From Nocardioides ganghwensis (GTDB taxonomy: Bacteria; Actinomycetota; Actinomycetes; Propionibacteriales; Nocardioidaceae), in the NCBI RefSeq assembly GCF_014779655.1, contig NZ_JACXYX010000004.1, positions 124,001-188,000 on the forward strand: a DNA stretch of 64,000 nt, given 5' to 3'. Made by a program: the position numbers and the translations under genes. Shown here in pieces: positions 34,395 through 42,970 of this stretch. Each line of letters begins with the position of its first letter. Positions within the stretch are counted from its first letter, which is position 1. The notes beneath the pieces are model-generated. The model saw only the letters and a program-made list of their open reading frames with translations, was not told where the DNA came from and made no database searches.

Positions 34395-35345
34395 CTAGAC
34401 CTTCAGGCGGTCGACCCTCCGGGTGACGCGCTCGCCCTTCTTCTCGAGGAACACGATCTGGCCGAACTCGACGGACGACCAGCCGTCGTCGTTCTCGGTC
34501 AGGGCCTCCGAGGCGAAGATGGCGGCCGTCGCCTCCTGCTCGTCGCACGCCTCGAAGTCGTAGGACGTGTCTGCCTTCTCGACGTGTCGTCCCATCAGCA
34601 TGTACATCGGCTCCAGCAGCATCGAGAGGGCGAAGTCGTCCGTGCCCGGACCGGCCTCCCGCAGCTTCTTCCAGTCGCCGGCCGGGTCGGTCTCGCCGTG
34701 GTGCCCGAGACCGACGTTGACCCCGATGATCCGGCTCGGCGACACCAGGGCCATCTTCATCTTGGTCAGGGCAGGGAGGTCGAGCTCCTTCATCGCGCGA
34801 GCGATGAGTCCGACCATCTCCTCGATCGCGCGTTGGACGTCCTCGTCGCTGTCGCCGTCGAGCAACGAGAGCAGGAGCGCGTAGAGGAACTCCGTGTCGG
34901 TCGTGCCCCGCATCTGCTCGAGGTACCTGTCCTCGCAGTGCTGCAGCAGCTCCCTCTGCAGGAGCATCCAGTTCGGCATGTCACCGTTCTGGGCCATGAT
35001 CCAGGGGGTCTCGTCGAAGGAGAACGGGTGGCAGTTCTCGTCGACCATGACGACCTTCGAGTCGTAGCTGGCGGCTCGCACGTGGCCGAGCACCGTGCTC
35101 GCCTGGAGGCTCGGGATCATGCGCTTGGCGTTGTCGTCGTAGAACGCAGCCATGGGCCGGCGATAGATGAAGGGATCCTCCGGCTCGAGCAGGTGCTCGC
35201 TCCAGGCGCCGAACCCCCAGCCCGCCAGGTGGAGGTCCGGATAGCGCTCAGGGTCGAGGGCCTGGTTGACCAGGCTGTTCGACGGTGTGAGCAGCAGGCT
35301 CTCGAGAGGGATCTCGGGTCCGATGTAGGCGAGCACGCGGCACAT
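34395..35345 (-). CDS. Class II glutamine amidotransferase
   Basis: A 316-aa Ntn-type glutaminase. The N-terminus MCRVLAYIGPEIPLESLLL puts the catalytic cysteine at position 2, exposed after Met removal, and fixes the start; GGAGG lies about 7 nt upstream. Typical elements are LAGWGFGAWS, VLGHVRAAS (substrate loop), NCHPFSF and MAQNGDMPNW (the NGD oxyanion motif), TDTEFLYALLL. It belongs to the YafJ/EgtC-like stand-alone group. Whether it hydrolyses a gamma-glutamyl compound is unknown, and no egt genes are adjacent. It lies 35 nt upstream of the DsbA-like gene on the same strand. Confidence 0.92.
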   Translation of the reverse strand: MCRVLAYIGPEIPLESLLLTPSNSLVNQALDPERYPDLHLAGWGFGAWSEHLLEPEDPFIYRRPMAAFYDDNAKRMIPSLQASTVLGHVRAASYDSKVVMVDENCHPFSFDETPWIMAQNGDMPNWMLLQRELLQHCEDRYLEQMRGTTDTEFLYALLLSLLDGDSDEDVQRAIEEMVGLIARAMKELDLPALTKMKMALVSPSRIIGVNVGLGHHGETDPAGDWKKLREAGPGTDDFALSMLLEPMYMLMGRHVEKADTSYDFEACDEQEATAAIFASEALTENDDGWSSVEFGQIVFLEKKGERVTRRVDRLKV

Positions 35346-35443
35346 GGGTTTCCTCCACGGGTAGCGGTGGCGACCGACGGCCACGAGCGTCGCCACCCTA
35401 TGGGTCATGGGCGAGCCGGGGCCGTTGTGGCGCCAAACCCCGA

Positions 35444-35449
35444 TAGCGT
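35444..35449 (+). promoter_or_regulatory. Putative leaderless -10 element of the helicase gene
   Basis: TAGCGT followed by exactly 6 nt and GTG at 35456; no ribosome site is visible. Confidence 0.5.
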
Positions 35450-35455
35450 CCGCGG

Positions 35456-37186
35456 GTGGCCAGTCGTCGACGCTCCCACCCTCGTCGGGGCGGCACGGCC
35501 CCGCGCCGGGGCGGGACGCGTCAGCAACGACCGTTGCCTGCCGTCGGGCCGGGGGAGCGGCTGTGGGTGCTCGACGTCCCGTACGGGACGCAGGTCGACG
35601 GCGCCACCTGGCACCCCGCCGTCAAGACCCACCTGTACGTCGGCCGCGCCCTGCCCGCGCCCCTCGCGCCGTACTCGCCGGGGCCCTACACGCTGGGTCG
35701 GTTCCTCGAGAACACCCTCAATCCCGACCATCCGACGCCCGACCCCGAGCCCACGGACGAGCTCGAACCCCGGCGGATCCAGTTCGAGGCAGCTGATGCG
35801 ATCGCGGCGCGCGCCGCGGCGGGCGGACGGCAGTTCCTGCTCGCCGACGAGCCCGGGGTGGGCAAGACGATCTCCGCGGTGCTCGGGGCCACGGCGGTGG
35901 GCGACCTCCGCGGTGCGCGCCGGGTGCTCGTGGTGGCCGACCGACCTGCCGCGATCACGATCGGCCACTGGTGCCGCACCATCGCCGCGCTGGGGCACGG
36001 CGGCCTGGAGTGGGTCGTGATCACGTGGGACCGGCTGGAGAAGGTCAAGGACCACGTCTGGGACGTGATCATCGCGGACGAGGCCCACGCCCTGCGGCGT
36101 ACGACGACGAAGCGGTGGAAGCTCTGGGCGCGGATCTCGGGACACGGGCGGCCGCACGACCAGGCGCCGTTCGTCATCGCGACCACCGCGACTCCGGGAC
36201 ACACCCCGCTCGAGCTGCCCTACCTCGCCCCGGCGTACGCGCAGGTGCTGGGGGAGTCGATGAAGGAGTGGTCCTCGGCGACGCGACCCGGGGATGCGTT
36301 CGCCACCGCGCTCGAGCGCCACGGTGTCGGGGTCGAACGGGGACGGTACGGCGCGACGTGGACCACCGACCCGGCGCGGCGCGCTGCGGACCTCAAGCTC
36401 GTCCGCAGCTGGCTCGACGAGGAGCGGCCCGCGGCGATGCTGCACCGGGCCGCCCCGTGGGGGCCGGTGCCGATCTCCGGGATGCCCGTGACGCTCACGC
36501 CGGCGGAGCGAACGGCGTACGAGGCCGAGTGGGGAGAGTTCTGTCGCGAGATGGACATCGCACGGCGCGGTCGCAACACGGCCAAGGGGCGGGCCGCGCT
36601 CCTGCGCTTCCGGCAGAAGGCCGGGCTCATCCGCGTCGACTCGACGGTCGCCTGGATCGCACAACAGGTCGAGGCGGAGCGACAGGTGGCGTGCTCGGTC
36701 GAGTTCGTCGCGACCGCCGCCGACCCCATCGCCGACCGGCTGCGCGACAGCGGCATCGAGGTCGCCACGATCTACGGCCGCGACCGGTTCGACCCGGAGG
36801 CCGAGCGGCTCCGGTTCCAGACCGGTCAGGCCAGGGTGTGCGTCTTCACCACGGTCGCCTCGATCAGCCTGCACGCCGGCGAGACCCTGGCCGACGGCCG
36901 CCGCGCGAGCACGGAGCCACGGGTCGGGGTGTTCCACCAGGCACGCTTCTCCGGCATCGCCGGACGGCAGGTGACCGGCCGCACGCACCGTGACCACCAG
37001 GTCTCACCGTGGCACGTCGCGTACGCCGAGGGCACCGTCGAGGAGCAGGTCGGCAAGGTGATGGTGGAGCGCATCGCCGCGGCCTCCGACACGGTCGGTG
37101 GCGACACCACCGGTCTCGCCGACCTCGCCCAGCTCCTCGGAGCCGACTGGCTGCCGGTCACGGCCATGACGGAGGACGGCGCCTGA
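35456..37186 (+). CDS. SF2 DEAD/DEAH-box (SNF2-like) helicase
   Basis: A 576-aa protein, GTG start, basic N-terminus (RRRSHPRRGGTAPRR). ATPase motifs: DEPGVGKT at 131-138 (Walker A of the SNF2-like DE-x-G-x-GKT form), DEAH at 208-211 (VIIADEAH), ATTATPGHTP (motif III), a second RecA lobe with VFTTVASISLHAGETL and a degenerate motif VI (RQVTGRTHRDHQ). It is smaller than chromosomal SNF2/HepA enzymes and resembles helicases of actinophages and mobile elements. It is convergent, 27 bp apart, with a NERD-domain protein. Its role is not known: replication of an element, restriction or defence are possible, but nothing proves them. Confidence 0.85.
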   Translation: MASRRRSHPRRGGTAPRRGGTRQQRPLPAVGPGERLWVLDVPYGTQVDGATWHPAVKTHLYVGRALPAPLAPYSPGPYTLGRFLENTLNPDHPTPDPEPTDELEPRRIQFEAADAIAARAAAGGRQFLLADEPGVGKTISAVLGATAVGDLRGARRVLVVADRPAAITIGHWCRTIAALGHGGLEWVVITWDRLEKVKDHVWDVIIADEAHALRRTTTKRWKLWARISGHGRPHDQAPFVIATTATPGHTPLELPYLAPAYAQVLGESMKEWSSATRPGDAFATALERHGVGVERGRYGATWTTDPARRAADLKLVRSWLDEERPAAMLHRAAPWGPVPISGMPVTLTPAERTAYEAEWGEFCREMDIARRGRNTAKGRAALLRFRQKAGLIRVDSTVAWIAQQVEAERQVACSVEFVATAADPIADRLRDSGIEVATIYGRDRFDPEAERLRFQTGQARVCVFTTVASISLHAGETLADGRRASTEPRVGVFHQARFSGIAGRQVTGRTHRDHQVSPWHVAYAEGTVEEQVGKVMVERIAAASDTVGGDTTGLADLAQLLGADWLPVTAMTEDGA

Positions 37187-37213
37187 CTCGGCTCGTCGCG
37201 AACGACCGACGCC

Positions 37214-38032
37214 TCAGGCCGGCCGCAGAGACTCCGCCAGCACGTGGTGCACACGCCCCACCGCACCCGCACCAAGAGGTCCTTCCGCCCGAACACTCGC
37301 GACCAGCCGCTTCGGCCACATGACCTGGACATCACGCGTGGCGAACGCCCCGCCGATCAAGGGCCAGTCCGCGTCCACGAAGCACAGCACACCGTGCAGC
37401 GGGACGTCGTCCCCGACGATCCCGCGGACGACCTCCACCTGCTTCAGGACGCCGTCGACCAGCTTGGTGCAGTCCCGGCCGCCGACCATCAGCCGCTCGA
37501 CGCGCTGTCGCAGGAGACCTCCCTCGACCCGCAGAGTCGGGCGTCCCTTGTAGCGCTTCGCGTCGATCACGTAGACGCCGGTCGCGGTGACAGCGAGGTG
37601 GTCGATGTTGGCGCGGCTGCCGGGCATCCGGCGGTCGTGGAGCACGCGACACGTCTCGGACGCCGCTGCGTTCAGCCGGCTGCCGAGACGCTCCTCGCCG
37701 GCGGCTCCCGCCTCCCAGGCCGTGGTCGACTGCGGTTCGTCGGTCAGCGCATGGAGGAGACCGCCGATCTTCGGGTGCTTGGCGCGGATCCGCTGTTCCC
37801 GCGCATCCCGACGTCGCTCGAACTCGCGTCGCGCGGACGCGCCAGCCGTTCCGATGTCCGGTTCAGCAGCGGATGACGCCGTCGACTGCTCGTGCGTGAG
37901 GCACCGTACGGTCCGGGTCGACCTCTCGTAGACGGCCTGCGTCCCGACAGGGAGATCGGTGCCGCAGACGCGGCACGTCCCGTCCCGCCGTAGCGGCATC
38001 TGCTTGTCGCTCGGGGGCGTCGTCTCGTCCAC
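37214..38032 (-). CDS. NERD (nuclease-related) domain protein
   Basis: A 272-aa protein, GTG start. The N-terminus has a short zinc-knuckle-like region (CRVCGTDLP and a later C-L-T-H). A basic helical segment follows (ARREFERRRDAREQRIRAKH). The NERD domain spans about 110-235: WEAGAAGEERLGSRLN, then RANIDHLAVTATGVYVIDAKRYKG, which carries the D-x(n)-D-A-K pattern of restriction-endonuclease-like folds. VLCFVDADWPLIGG is also typical. NERD proteins are suspected DNA-processing nucleases. It faces the helicase gene; functional linkage is an inference. Confidence 0.88.
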   Translation of the reverse strand: MDETTPPSDKQMPLRRDGTCRVCGTDLPVGTQAVYERSTRTVRCLTHEQSTASSAAEPDIGTAGASARREFERRRDAREQRIRAKHPKIGGLLHALTDEPQSTTAWEAGAAGEERLGSRLNAAASETCRVLHDRRMPGSRANIDHLAVTATGVYVIDAKRYKGRPTLRVEGGLLRQRVERLMVGGRDCTKLVDGVLKQVEVVRGIVGDDVPLHGVLCFVDADWPLIGGAFATRDVQVMWPKRLVASVRAEGPLGAGAVGRVHHVLAESLRPA

Positions 38033-38039
38033 GGCAGCG

Positions 38040-38045
38040 ACCGTA
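38040..38045 (-). promoter_or_regulatory. Putative leaderless -10 element of the NERD gene
   Basis: On the minus strand TACGGT is followed by 7 nt and GTG (38032), supporting that GTG as the true start. Confidence 0.45.
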
Positions 38046-38088
38046 ACCGCCGATCACGGTCCGGTCCGGCCTTTGCCGAAGCCCGCCC

Positions 38089-38817
38089 TCACCCCAGCAG
38101 CGCCAGGTCCCTCCGGACGTAGCGCAGGTGCGCCCACTCCTCCTCCAGGATCACGCGCACGCAGTCACCGACGGTCGGCTTCCAGTCGAAGCCCCATGGG
38201 TCGTCGCGCTCCTCGGCGAGCACCTCCGGCGTGACCGTGGCGAGGAAGTCGGTGACCATCTGCTGGCGCTCGGCGCGGACCTCGAGCACCTCGTCGTACG
38301 CCGGGGCGTCAACACGGAAGATCGAGGTGTCGAAGCCCATCTCGGCGGCGCCGGTGAAGATCTGGCCGATCTCGTGGAACGGCTGCTCGATCCGCAGGAT
38401 GCCGCCGCGGAGCCAGGTGTCGGTCGCCAGGACGAGGTGCCGCAGGGTCTGGGCCAGCGACCACTCGTCCTCGACGTGCGCGTCGACCAGCGCGGGTGGC
38501 GTGTCGGCCACGGTGGAGGCCCACGCCGCCTGGACGGCGACCCAGCCCTCACGCAGGCCGTCGGGCGTCTGCGCCTTCTGGAGCTCGCGACCGGGGAACC
38601 GCCGGTTGAGCTCGGCGTCCACGAGCGGCACCACGTCGACGCCGTTGACGACCAGGCTGCCCATGAACAGGTCGTGGCTGTCGATGTCGAGGCCGTCGAC
38701 GTCGACGCTGCGCATCGTCACGCCGCTCACGTCGGAGTGGCGCAGGGTGGCGCCCTTGAAGCTCGTCCTGACGAAGGTCGCGCCCTCGAAGTCACCCGTC
38801 CCGGAGTCGTTCGTCAT
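38089..38817 (-). CDS. DinB family protein with N-terminal pentapeptide-like repeats
   Basis: A 242-aa protein. Residues 5-60 show pentapeptide-like repeats (FEGAT FVRTS FKGAT LRHSD VSGVT MRSVD). The rest is a DinB-like four-helix bundle: WSLAQTLRHLVLATDTWL supplies the first helix His, and VGDCVRVILEEEWAHLRYVRRDL the last helix His (EEWAH). DinB-like proteins are metal-dependent, often thiol transferases using mycothiol or bacillithiol. Its start lies inside the end of the acyltransferase gene (26-nt overlap on the same strand), so expression may be coupled. Confidence 0.85.
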   Translation of the reverse strand: MTNDSGTGDFEGATFVRTSFKGATLRHSDVSGVTMRSVDVDGLDIDSHDLFMGSLVVNGVDVVPLVDAELNRRFPGRELQKAQTPDGLREGWVAVQAAWASTVADTPPALVDAHVEDEWSLAQTLRHLVLATDTWLRGGILRIEQPFHEIGQIFTGAAEMGFDTSIFRVDAPAYDEVLEVRAERQQMVTDFLATVTPEVLAEERDDPWGFDWKPTVGDCVRVILEEEWAHLRYVRRDLALLG

Positions 38818-40927
38818 GGCTCCATGATGGCCGCTGACGAGGACGGCGCGACAGGTCCGCAGGAGCTCGTTCGGGCACCGCGTCCACCAGCTGCGGCAGC
38901 AGCCACGGGGCGATCCACCCCTGGACGCCCGACGGCGTGAGGTGCAGTCCGTCCGAACGCACCTGGTAGCCGCCGACGTCCCAGGTGAACCGGCCGCCGG
39001 GGGAGACCCGCTCGCCGAGCTCGACGACCCGTACGTGCGGGTGGTCCTGCGCGACGTCGCGCAGCAGCTCGTTCCACGCGGTCACGCGCGGCGGCTCGTC
39101 CTCGGGGTAGAGGCTGCCGTCGAGCTGCTCCCAGCGCCGGTTGTAGGGCTCCGTGGCGAGCAGGACGTGGGCACCTCCCGCCCCGGCGATCCGGATCGCC
39201 AGCTCGAGCTCGGAGCGCAGGTGCGCGTCGAACGCGGGCTCGCCGACGTGGGTCCACCGCCCGTCGAGCATGCGGTCCATCGTCTCCCACCGCCCCGCCA
39301 GGATGAAGGCGACGTCCGGGTCGTCGCGGGCGATGGCCGCCTGCCAGATCCGGGGCCAGTCGCGGCACGCCGGCATCAGGCCTGCGTGCATCTCGCCGGC
39401 GTAGCGGAACGGTGCCGTCCGGCTGATGCCGCACCCCATGAGCGTCCGGTCGCGCACGTCGAGCTCGGGGTGGCCGGGCAGGTAGTTGACCAGCGTCCAG
39501 GCGACGGAGTCGCCGAACACGTCGACGACGACCGGTTGCCCGGGCCGTCGGTGATGGAGCCGCGGCGCACGTGCCGCCTGCGGACGCTTCGTCCGTGGGC
39601 GCTCGGCCTGGGGGCGCACCCGCTCCTCCGCACGGTCCTCGGTGGCGCTGTCACCGGCCAGGAACCGGTCCACCGCGTCGGACACCGCCGACGCCTCGGC
39701 CACCGCAGGCGACGGGGGCACGGCCGTCATCGCCACCACCGCGGCTGCGCCGGTCGCCACCGCGATCCCCGCTCCGGTGGCGGCGAAGGCCGGACGGCGG
39801 GGGCGTACGCGCAGCTGGACGGGCCGCTCCACGAGCACGTACGAGACGGTCGCGATGCCGACGGTCAGGACGCAGCGGACGGCGAACAGGGTCAGGCCCT
39901 CGATCCCCGTCCGGTCGGCGTTGGCGGCGATGAACACCGGCCAGTGCCAGAGGTAGACGCCGTAGGAGATCCGCCCCAGCTGTGGCAGCGGCGGCAGCGA
40001 CAGGAGTCTGGCCGACCACCCCGACGGCACGAGCGCGACGTGCGCGATCACCGCGACCACCGCGAGGGCCGTCGCGGCCATCCCGCCGTGGTAGAGCACC
40101 TCGTCCGTGCCCGACAGGTGGGTCGCGGCCCAGGCGAAGCCGGCGGCCCCCACCGCCGCCAGCGCGCCCAGGCCGACGCGCCGCCACCCGGCGCGCACGG
40201 GCCCGGGGGGCCGGAGCGCCAGCAGGGCCGCGAGCGCCGCCCCGACCAGGATCGCCGCGCCGCGGGTGTCGGTCCCGTAGTAGGCCCGGCCCGGGTCCGC
40301 CGCCGAGTACGTCGTCGCCAGCGCCGCGGTCGACGCGGCGGCACCGACGCAGCAGACCGCGACGAGTGCCCAGAGCCGGGTCCGCACGGACGTACGCGCC
40401 GCTGACCGCCGGAACAGCACGAGTGCCAGCACGAGCGGCCAGACCAGGTAGAACTGCTCCTCGATGCCCAGCGACCACGTGTGCTCCAGCGGGGACGGGG
40501 CGGCGGTGTCGGAGAAGTAGTCACCCCCGCGGAAGATCATCCGCCAGTTCGCGACGTACAGCAGGGCGGCGATGCCGTCACCGCGCAGCAGTCGCACCTC
40601 CTCGGGCGGCAGCAGCGCCCGCGCCCCGACCGCCACCGCCGTGACCACCAGGAGCAGCGCCGGCAGCAGCCGCCGCGCGCGCCGGCCCCAGAAGGCGGCC
40701 AGGTCGATCCTGCCGCCGCTGTGCGTCCACTCGGCCAGCAGCAGCGCGGTGATCAGGTAGCCGGACAGCACGAAGAACGCGTCCACGCCGAGGAAGCCTC
40801 CGGTCGCCCAGGACACCCCGCCGTGGAAGGCGAGCACGCCCACCACGGCCACGGCCCGGATGCCGTCCAGCGCAGGCACGCGGTCCACTGGGGACTGTCG
40901 TCTGCGGTGCAGGCGTGCGTGGGACAT
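38792..40927 (-). CDS. Membrane acyltransferase 3 / SGNH domain protein (OatA-like)
   Basis: A 711-aa integral membrane O-acyltransferase. The ATG at 40927 has GGGAGG about 7 nt upstream; a GTG two codons earlier is less likely. The N-terminal acyltransferase-3 part (about 15-385, ten or so helices) starts VPALDGIRAVAVVGVLAFHGG and includes FFVLSGYLIT and GIEEQFYLVWPL. An Arg/Ala-rich linker (about 430-475) leads to an extracellular SGNH hydrolase-like domain with block I VFGDSVAW and the late catalytic SDGLHLTPSG (Asp-x-x-His). This architecture O-acetylates peptidoglycan, polysaccharides or lipids. The substrate is unknown. Confidence 0.93.
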   Translation of the reverse strand: MSHARLHRRRQSPVDRVPALDGIRAVAVVGVLAFHGGVSWATGGFLGVDAFFVLSGYLITALLLAEWTHSGGRIDLAAFWGRRARRLLPALLLVVTAVAVGARALLPPEEVRLLRGDGIAALLYVANWRMIFRGGDYFSDTAAPSPLEHTWSLGIEEQFYLVWPLVLALVLFRRSAARTSVRTRLWALVAVCCVGAAASTAALATTYSAADPGRAYYGTDTRGAAILVGAALAALLALRPPGPVRAGWRRVGLGALAAVGAAGFAWAATHLSGTDEVLYHGGMAATALAVVAVIAHVALVPSGWSARLLSLPPLPQLGRISYGVYLWHWPVFIAANADRTGIEGLTLFAVRCVLTVGIATVSYVLVERPVQLRVRPRRPAFAATGAGIAVATGAAAVVAMTAVPPSPAVAEASAVSDAVDRFLAGDSATEDRAEERVRPQAERPRTKRPQAARAPRLHHRRPGQPVVVDVFGDSVAWTLVNYLPGHPELDVRDRTLMGCGISRTAPFRYAGEMHAGLMPACRDWPRIWQAAIARDDPDVAFILAGRWETMDRMLDGRWTHVGEPAFDAHLRSELELAIRIAGAGGAHVLLATEPYNRRWEQLDGSLYPEDEPPRVTAWNELLRDVAQDHPHVRVVELGERVSPGGRFTWDVGGYQVRSDGLHLTPSGVQGWIAPWLLPQLVDAVPERAPADLSRRPRQRPSWSHDERLRDG

Positions 40928-41112
40928 GACCACCCTCCCGGAGGCCGTGCGTCAGTGTCTCCACACAGTGGCGTCGCGGCCCCGGACGTGTCATGGGTCA
41001 CGAGTCCCGACGGGTCCGGGACATCGCAGCCCTGCGACTCGCCCCGGTTTGCCTCGACCGCGCGTCCGCGACATGGTGGAGGGGACACATTCGCCATTCG
41101 GAAGGAGAGCCC

Positions 41113-41388
41113 ATGCTCGCTCTCACCGAGAACGTGACCGACATCGTCAAGAAGCTCGCCGAGGAGGTGCCGGAGATCTCGGCACTCCGCATCGCGACCG
41201 AGGTCGACGGGGAGTCCCTCTCCGTCAGCCCCGCCGACCACGGCGAGGCCGACGACCAAGTGATCCAGCAGGACGGCGCGACGATCTACGTCGACGGCCC
41301 GGCCTCGGAGTTCCTGGCCGACAAGGTGCTGGACGGAGGCGTGGACGAGGAGGGCAACATCCAGTTCGCGCTCGGCCAGCAGGCCTGA
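41113..41388 (+). CDS. IscA/HesB-fold small protein lacking cysteines
   Basis: A 91-aa protein; AAGGAG lies 5-10 nt before ATG. It follows the IscA/HesB pattern (MLALTENVTDIVKKLAEE; LRIATEVDG; QDGATIYVDGPASEFL; GVDEEGNIQFAL) but contains no cysteine at all, so it cannot hold an Fe-S cluster in the canonical way. Actinobacterial genomes often carry such 'HesB-like' proteins of unknown function. Acidic overall. Ends at a perfect 17-bp hairpin and is divergent from the acyltransferase gene. Confidence 0.85.
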   Translation: MLALTENVTDIVKKLAEEVPEISALRIATEVDGESLSVSPADHGEADDQVIQQDGATIYVDGPASEFLADKVLDGGVDEEGNIQFALGQQA

Positions 41389-41397
41389 TCAACGCCG

Positions 41398-41434
41398 GAC
41401 GAGCCCCGGACCCCAGTGGGGTCCGGGGCTCGTC
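41398..41434. terminator. Perfect 17-bp bidirectional terminator
   Basis: Left arm 41398-41414, loop AGT, right arm 41418-41434: a fully paired stem. It sits between the IscA-like gene stop and the stop codon of the convergent epimerase gene, which begins at 41435. Confidence 0.93.
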
Positions 41435-42334
41435 TCATCCCCGGCGCGGGTCGTCGAGCACGTCGCGCCACGAGTGCTGCGGCTCGAAGCCGACCAGCTC
41501 GCGCGCCTTGTCGATGGCGTAGAACGTCTCGTCCCGCCCCATCTCGCGACGCACCTCGACCCCGTCGTAGAACCGCTCGATGATCTCGGACGTCGTCGCT
41601 GCGACGGACATGTCGGCGTTGGCGACGTTGAAGACCTCGTAGCCCAGGCCGTCGGTCTCGAGGCAGCGCTGCACCATCAGGCCCAGGTCGCGCACGTCGA
41701 TGTAGGCGAAGATGTTGCGCCGCCGCAGGCCTGCGTCGTCGAGGAAGTCGGGGAACATCTCGGCGTACTCGTGCGGCTCGATGACGTTGTTGATCCGCAG
41801 GCCGTAGACGTCCACGCCCGTGCGAGCCTGGAACGAGCGGGCGGTCACCTCGTTGGCCACCTTCGACATGGCGTACGAGTCCTCGGGGACCGTCGGGTGC
41901 TCCTCGTCGACCGGGACGTAGAGCGGGCGGCGCTCGCCCTGGGCGAAGCAGACGCCGTACGTCGTCTCGGACGAGGCGAAGACGACCTTGCGGATGCCGA
42001 GGCGGGTCGCCGCCTCGAGGATGTTGTAGGTGCTGAGGACGTTGGTGGCGTAGGTCGTCGAGTCGGCCGTGCGCAGGATGGCGGGCACCGCCGCGAAGTG
42101 CACCACGGCGTCGTACGACGGCTTCTCGGGCAGGTCGAGCTCGTCGAAGGTCGCCAGTCCGGCGAGCGCCGAGTAGACCTCGCCCGCGTCGGTGAGGTCG
42201 ACCGTGAGGTCGTGGACGTCCGGGTGGTCGAGCGGGACGAGGTCGGCGTTGGTGACCTGGTGGCCCTGCTCGGCGAGGTAGGGGGCGACGTGGCGTCCGG
42301 CCTTGCCGCTGCCGCCGGTGAAGAAGATGCGCAT
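41435..42334 (-). CDS. NAD-dependent epimerase/dehydratase (extended SDR)
   Basis: A 299-aa extended short-chain dehydrogenase. ATG at 42334 (MRIFFTGGSGKAGRHVA) with GGAAGG upstream. The dinucleotide motif TGGSGKAG is a TGxxGxxG form; the catalytic pattern is S in FASSETTYG and YAMSK (YxxxK). NVLSTYNILEAA and VVHFAAVPAI are typical of the family. The substrate, probably a nucleotide sugar, cannot be told. Last gene of a same-strand run (YciI, sigma, RTX, unknown, this gene), 49 nt after its neighbour. Confidence 0.92.
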   Translation of the reverse strand: MRIFFTGGSGKAGRHVAPYLAEQGHQVTNADLVPLDHPDVHDLTVDLTDAGEVYSALAGLATFDELDLPEKPSYDAVVHFAAVPAILRTADSTTYATNVLSTYNILEAATRLGIRKVVFASSETTYGVCFAQGERRPLYVPVDEEHPTVPEDSYAMSKVANEVTARSFQARTGVDVYGLRINNVIEPHEYAEMFPDFLDDAGLRRRNIFAYIDVRDLGLMVQRCLETDGLGYEVFNVANADMSVAATTSEIIERFYDGVEVRREMGRDETFYAIDKARELVGFEPQHSWRDVLDDPRRG

Positions 42335-42383
42335 GGGTGCCTTCCTACTCCGGTGGTGCAAGGTGTGCTCCACCGGTCCGGTG

Positions 42384-42953
42384 TCAGGGCTGTCGCCGCG
42401 CCAGCTCGAGACCCGCCCTCCACCCCGGAGCGCGGCCACCCGGGGGCGGGCGGATCGCCCCCATGTCGTGCCCTGCCCGGGCCAGCGCCCAGGCGACCAC
42501 GGAGTTCGAGTTCCACATGTCGCCGACCCGCACCTCGTCGCGCCCCCAGACGAGGGGCGGCACCTCCTCGAGGGCCTGCATCACGGTCGCGACCACTGCC
42601 GGATCCTCCGTCGTCCGGCGCGGGCTGTGGACCGCCTCGGCGACGTCAGGTATCGCGCCACCGGCCCAGCAGCGCACCTCGTAGCGGAACAGGCGGAGCC
42701 GACCGAGCCGTGCGGACCCCACGGGGCCTTCGCAGAGGACGCCGCGGTCGCCGTCGGCGACGTTCCACACGGGGCCCATCTCGACCGCATAGGTGACGTC
42801 GTCCGCGCGGATCATGAGCGCCGAGTGGTAGAGGTCCAGGGGCGCGCGGTGCGTACGCCACGCCGACCACCGCTCGTAGACGCGACCGTTGCGCCGCACG
42901 AACCACCCGCCCGCGCCGAGCGGCAGCCAGTACAGGTCGATCCACGCACTCAT
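42384..42953 (-). CDS. Hypothetical protein
   Basis: A 189-aa protein starting MSAWIDLYWLPLGAGGWFVRR (first part MSAWIDLYWLPLG). It contains HSALMIRADDVTYAVEMGPVW, WAGGAIPDVAEAV and VWGRDEVRVGDMWNSNSVVAWALARAG. The Asn/Ser-Val-Val-Ala-Trp helix and preceding Cys/His-free core recall conserved actinobacterial proteins of unknown function with a papain-like (NlpC/LRAT-like) flavour: HSAL..., W-x-S-N-S-V-V near the usual catalytic Cys position. I cannot assign activity. It follows the RTX gene by 17 nt. Confidence 0.78.
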   Translation of the reverse strand: MSAWIDLYWLPLGAGGWFVRRNGRVYERWSAWRTHRAPLDLYHSALMIRADDVTYAVEMGPVWNVADGDRGVLCEGPVGSARLGRLRLFRYEVRCWAGGAIPDVAEAVHSPRRTTEDPAVVATVMQALEEVPPLVWGRDEVRVGDMWNSNSVVAWALARAGHDMGAIRPPPGGRAPGWRAGLELARRQP

Positions 42954-42970
42954 CGCTCGCCCGCGCCCGG

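Noticed and set aside
35456..38032. A prophage or integrative element containing the helicase and NERD genes.
   Set aside because: No integrase, structural genes, att repeats or tRNA target were seen, and composition matches the surroundings.
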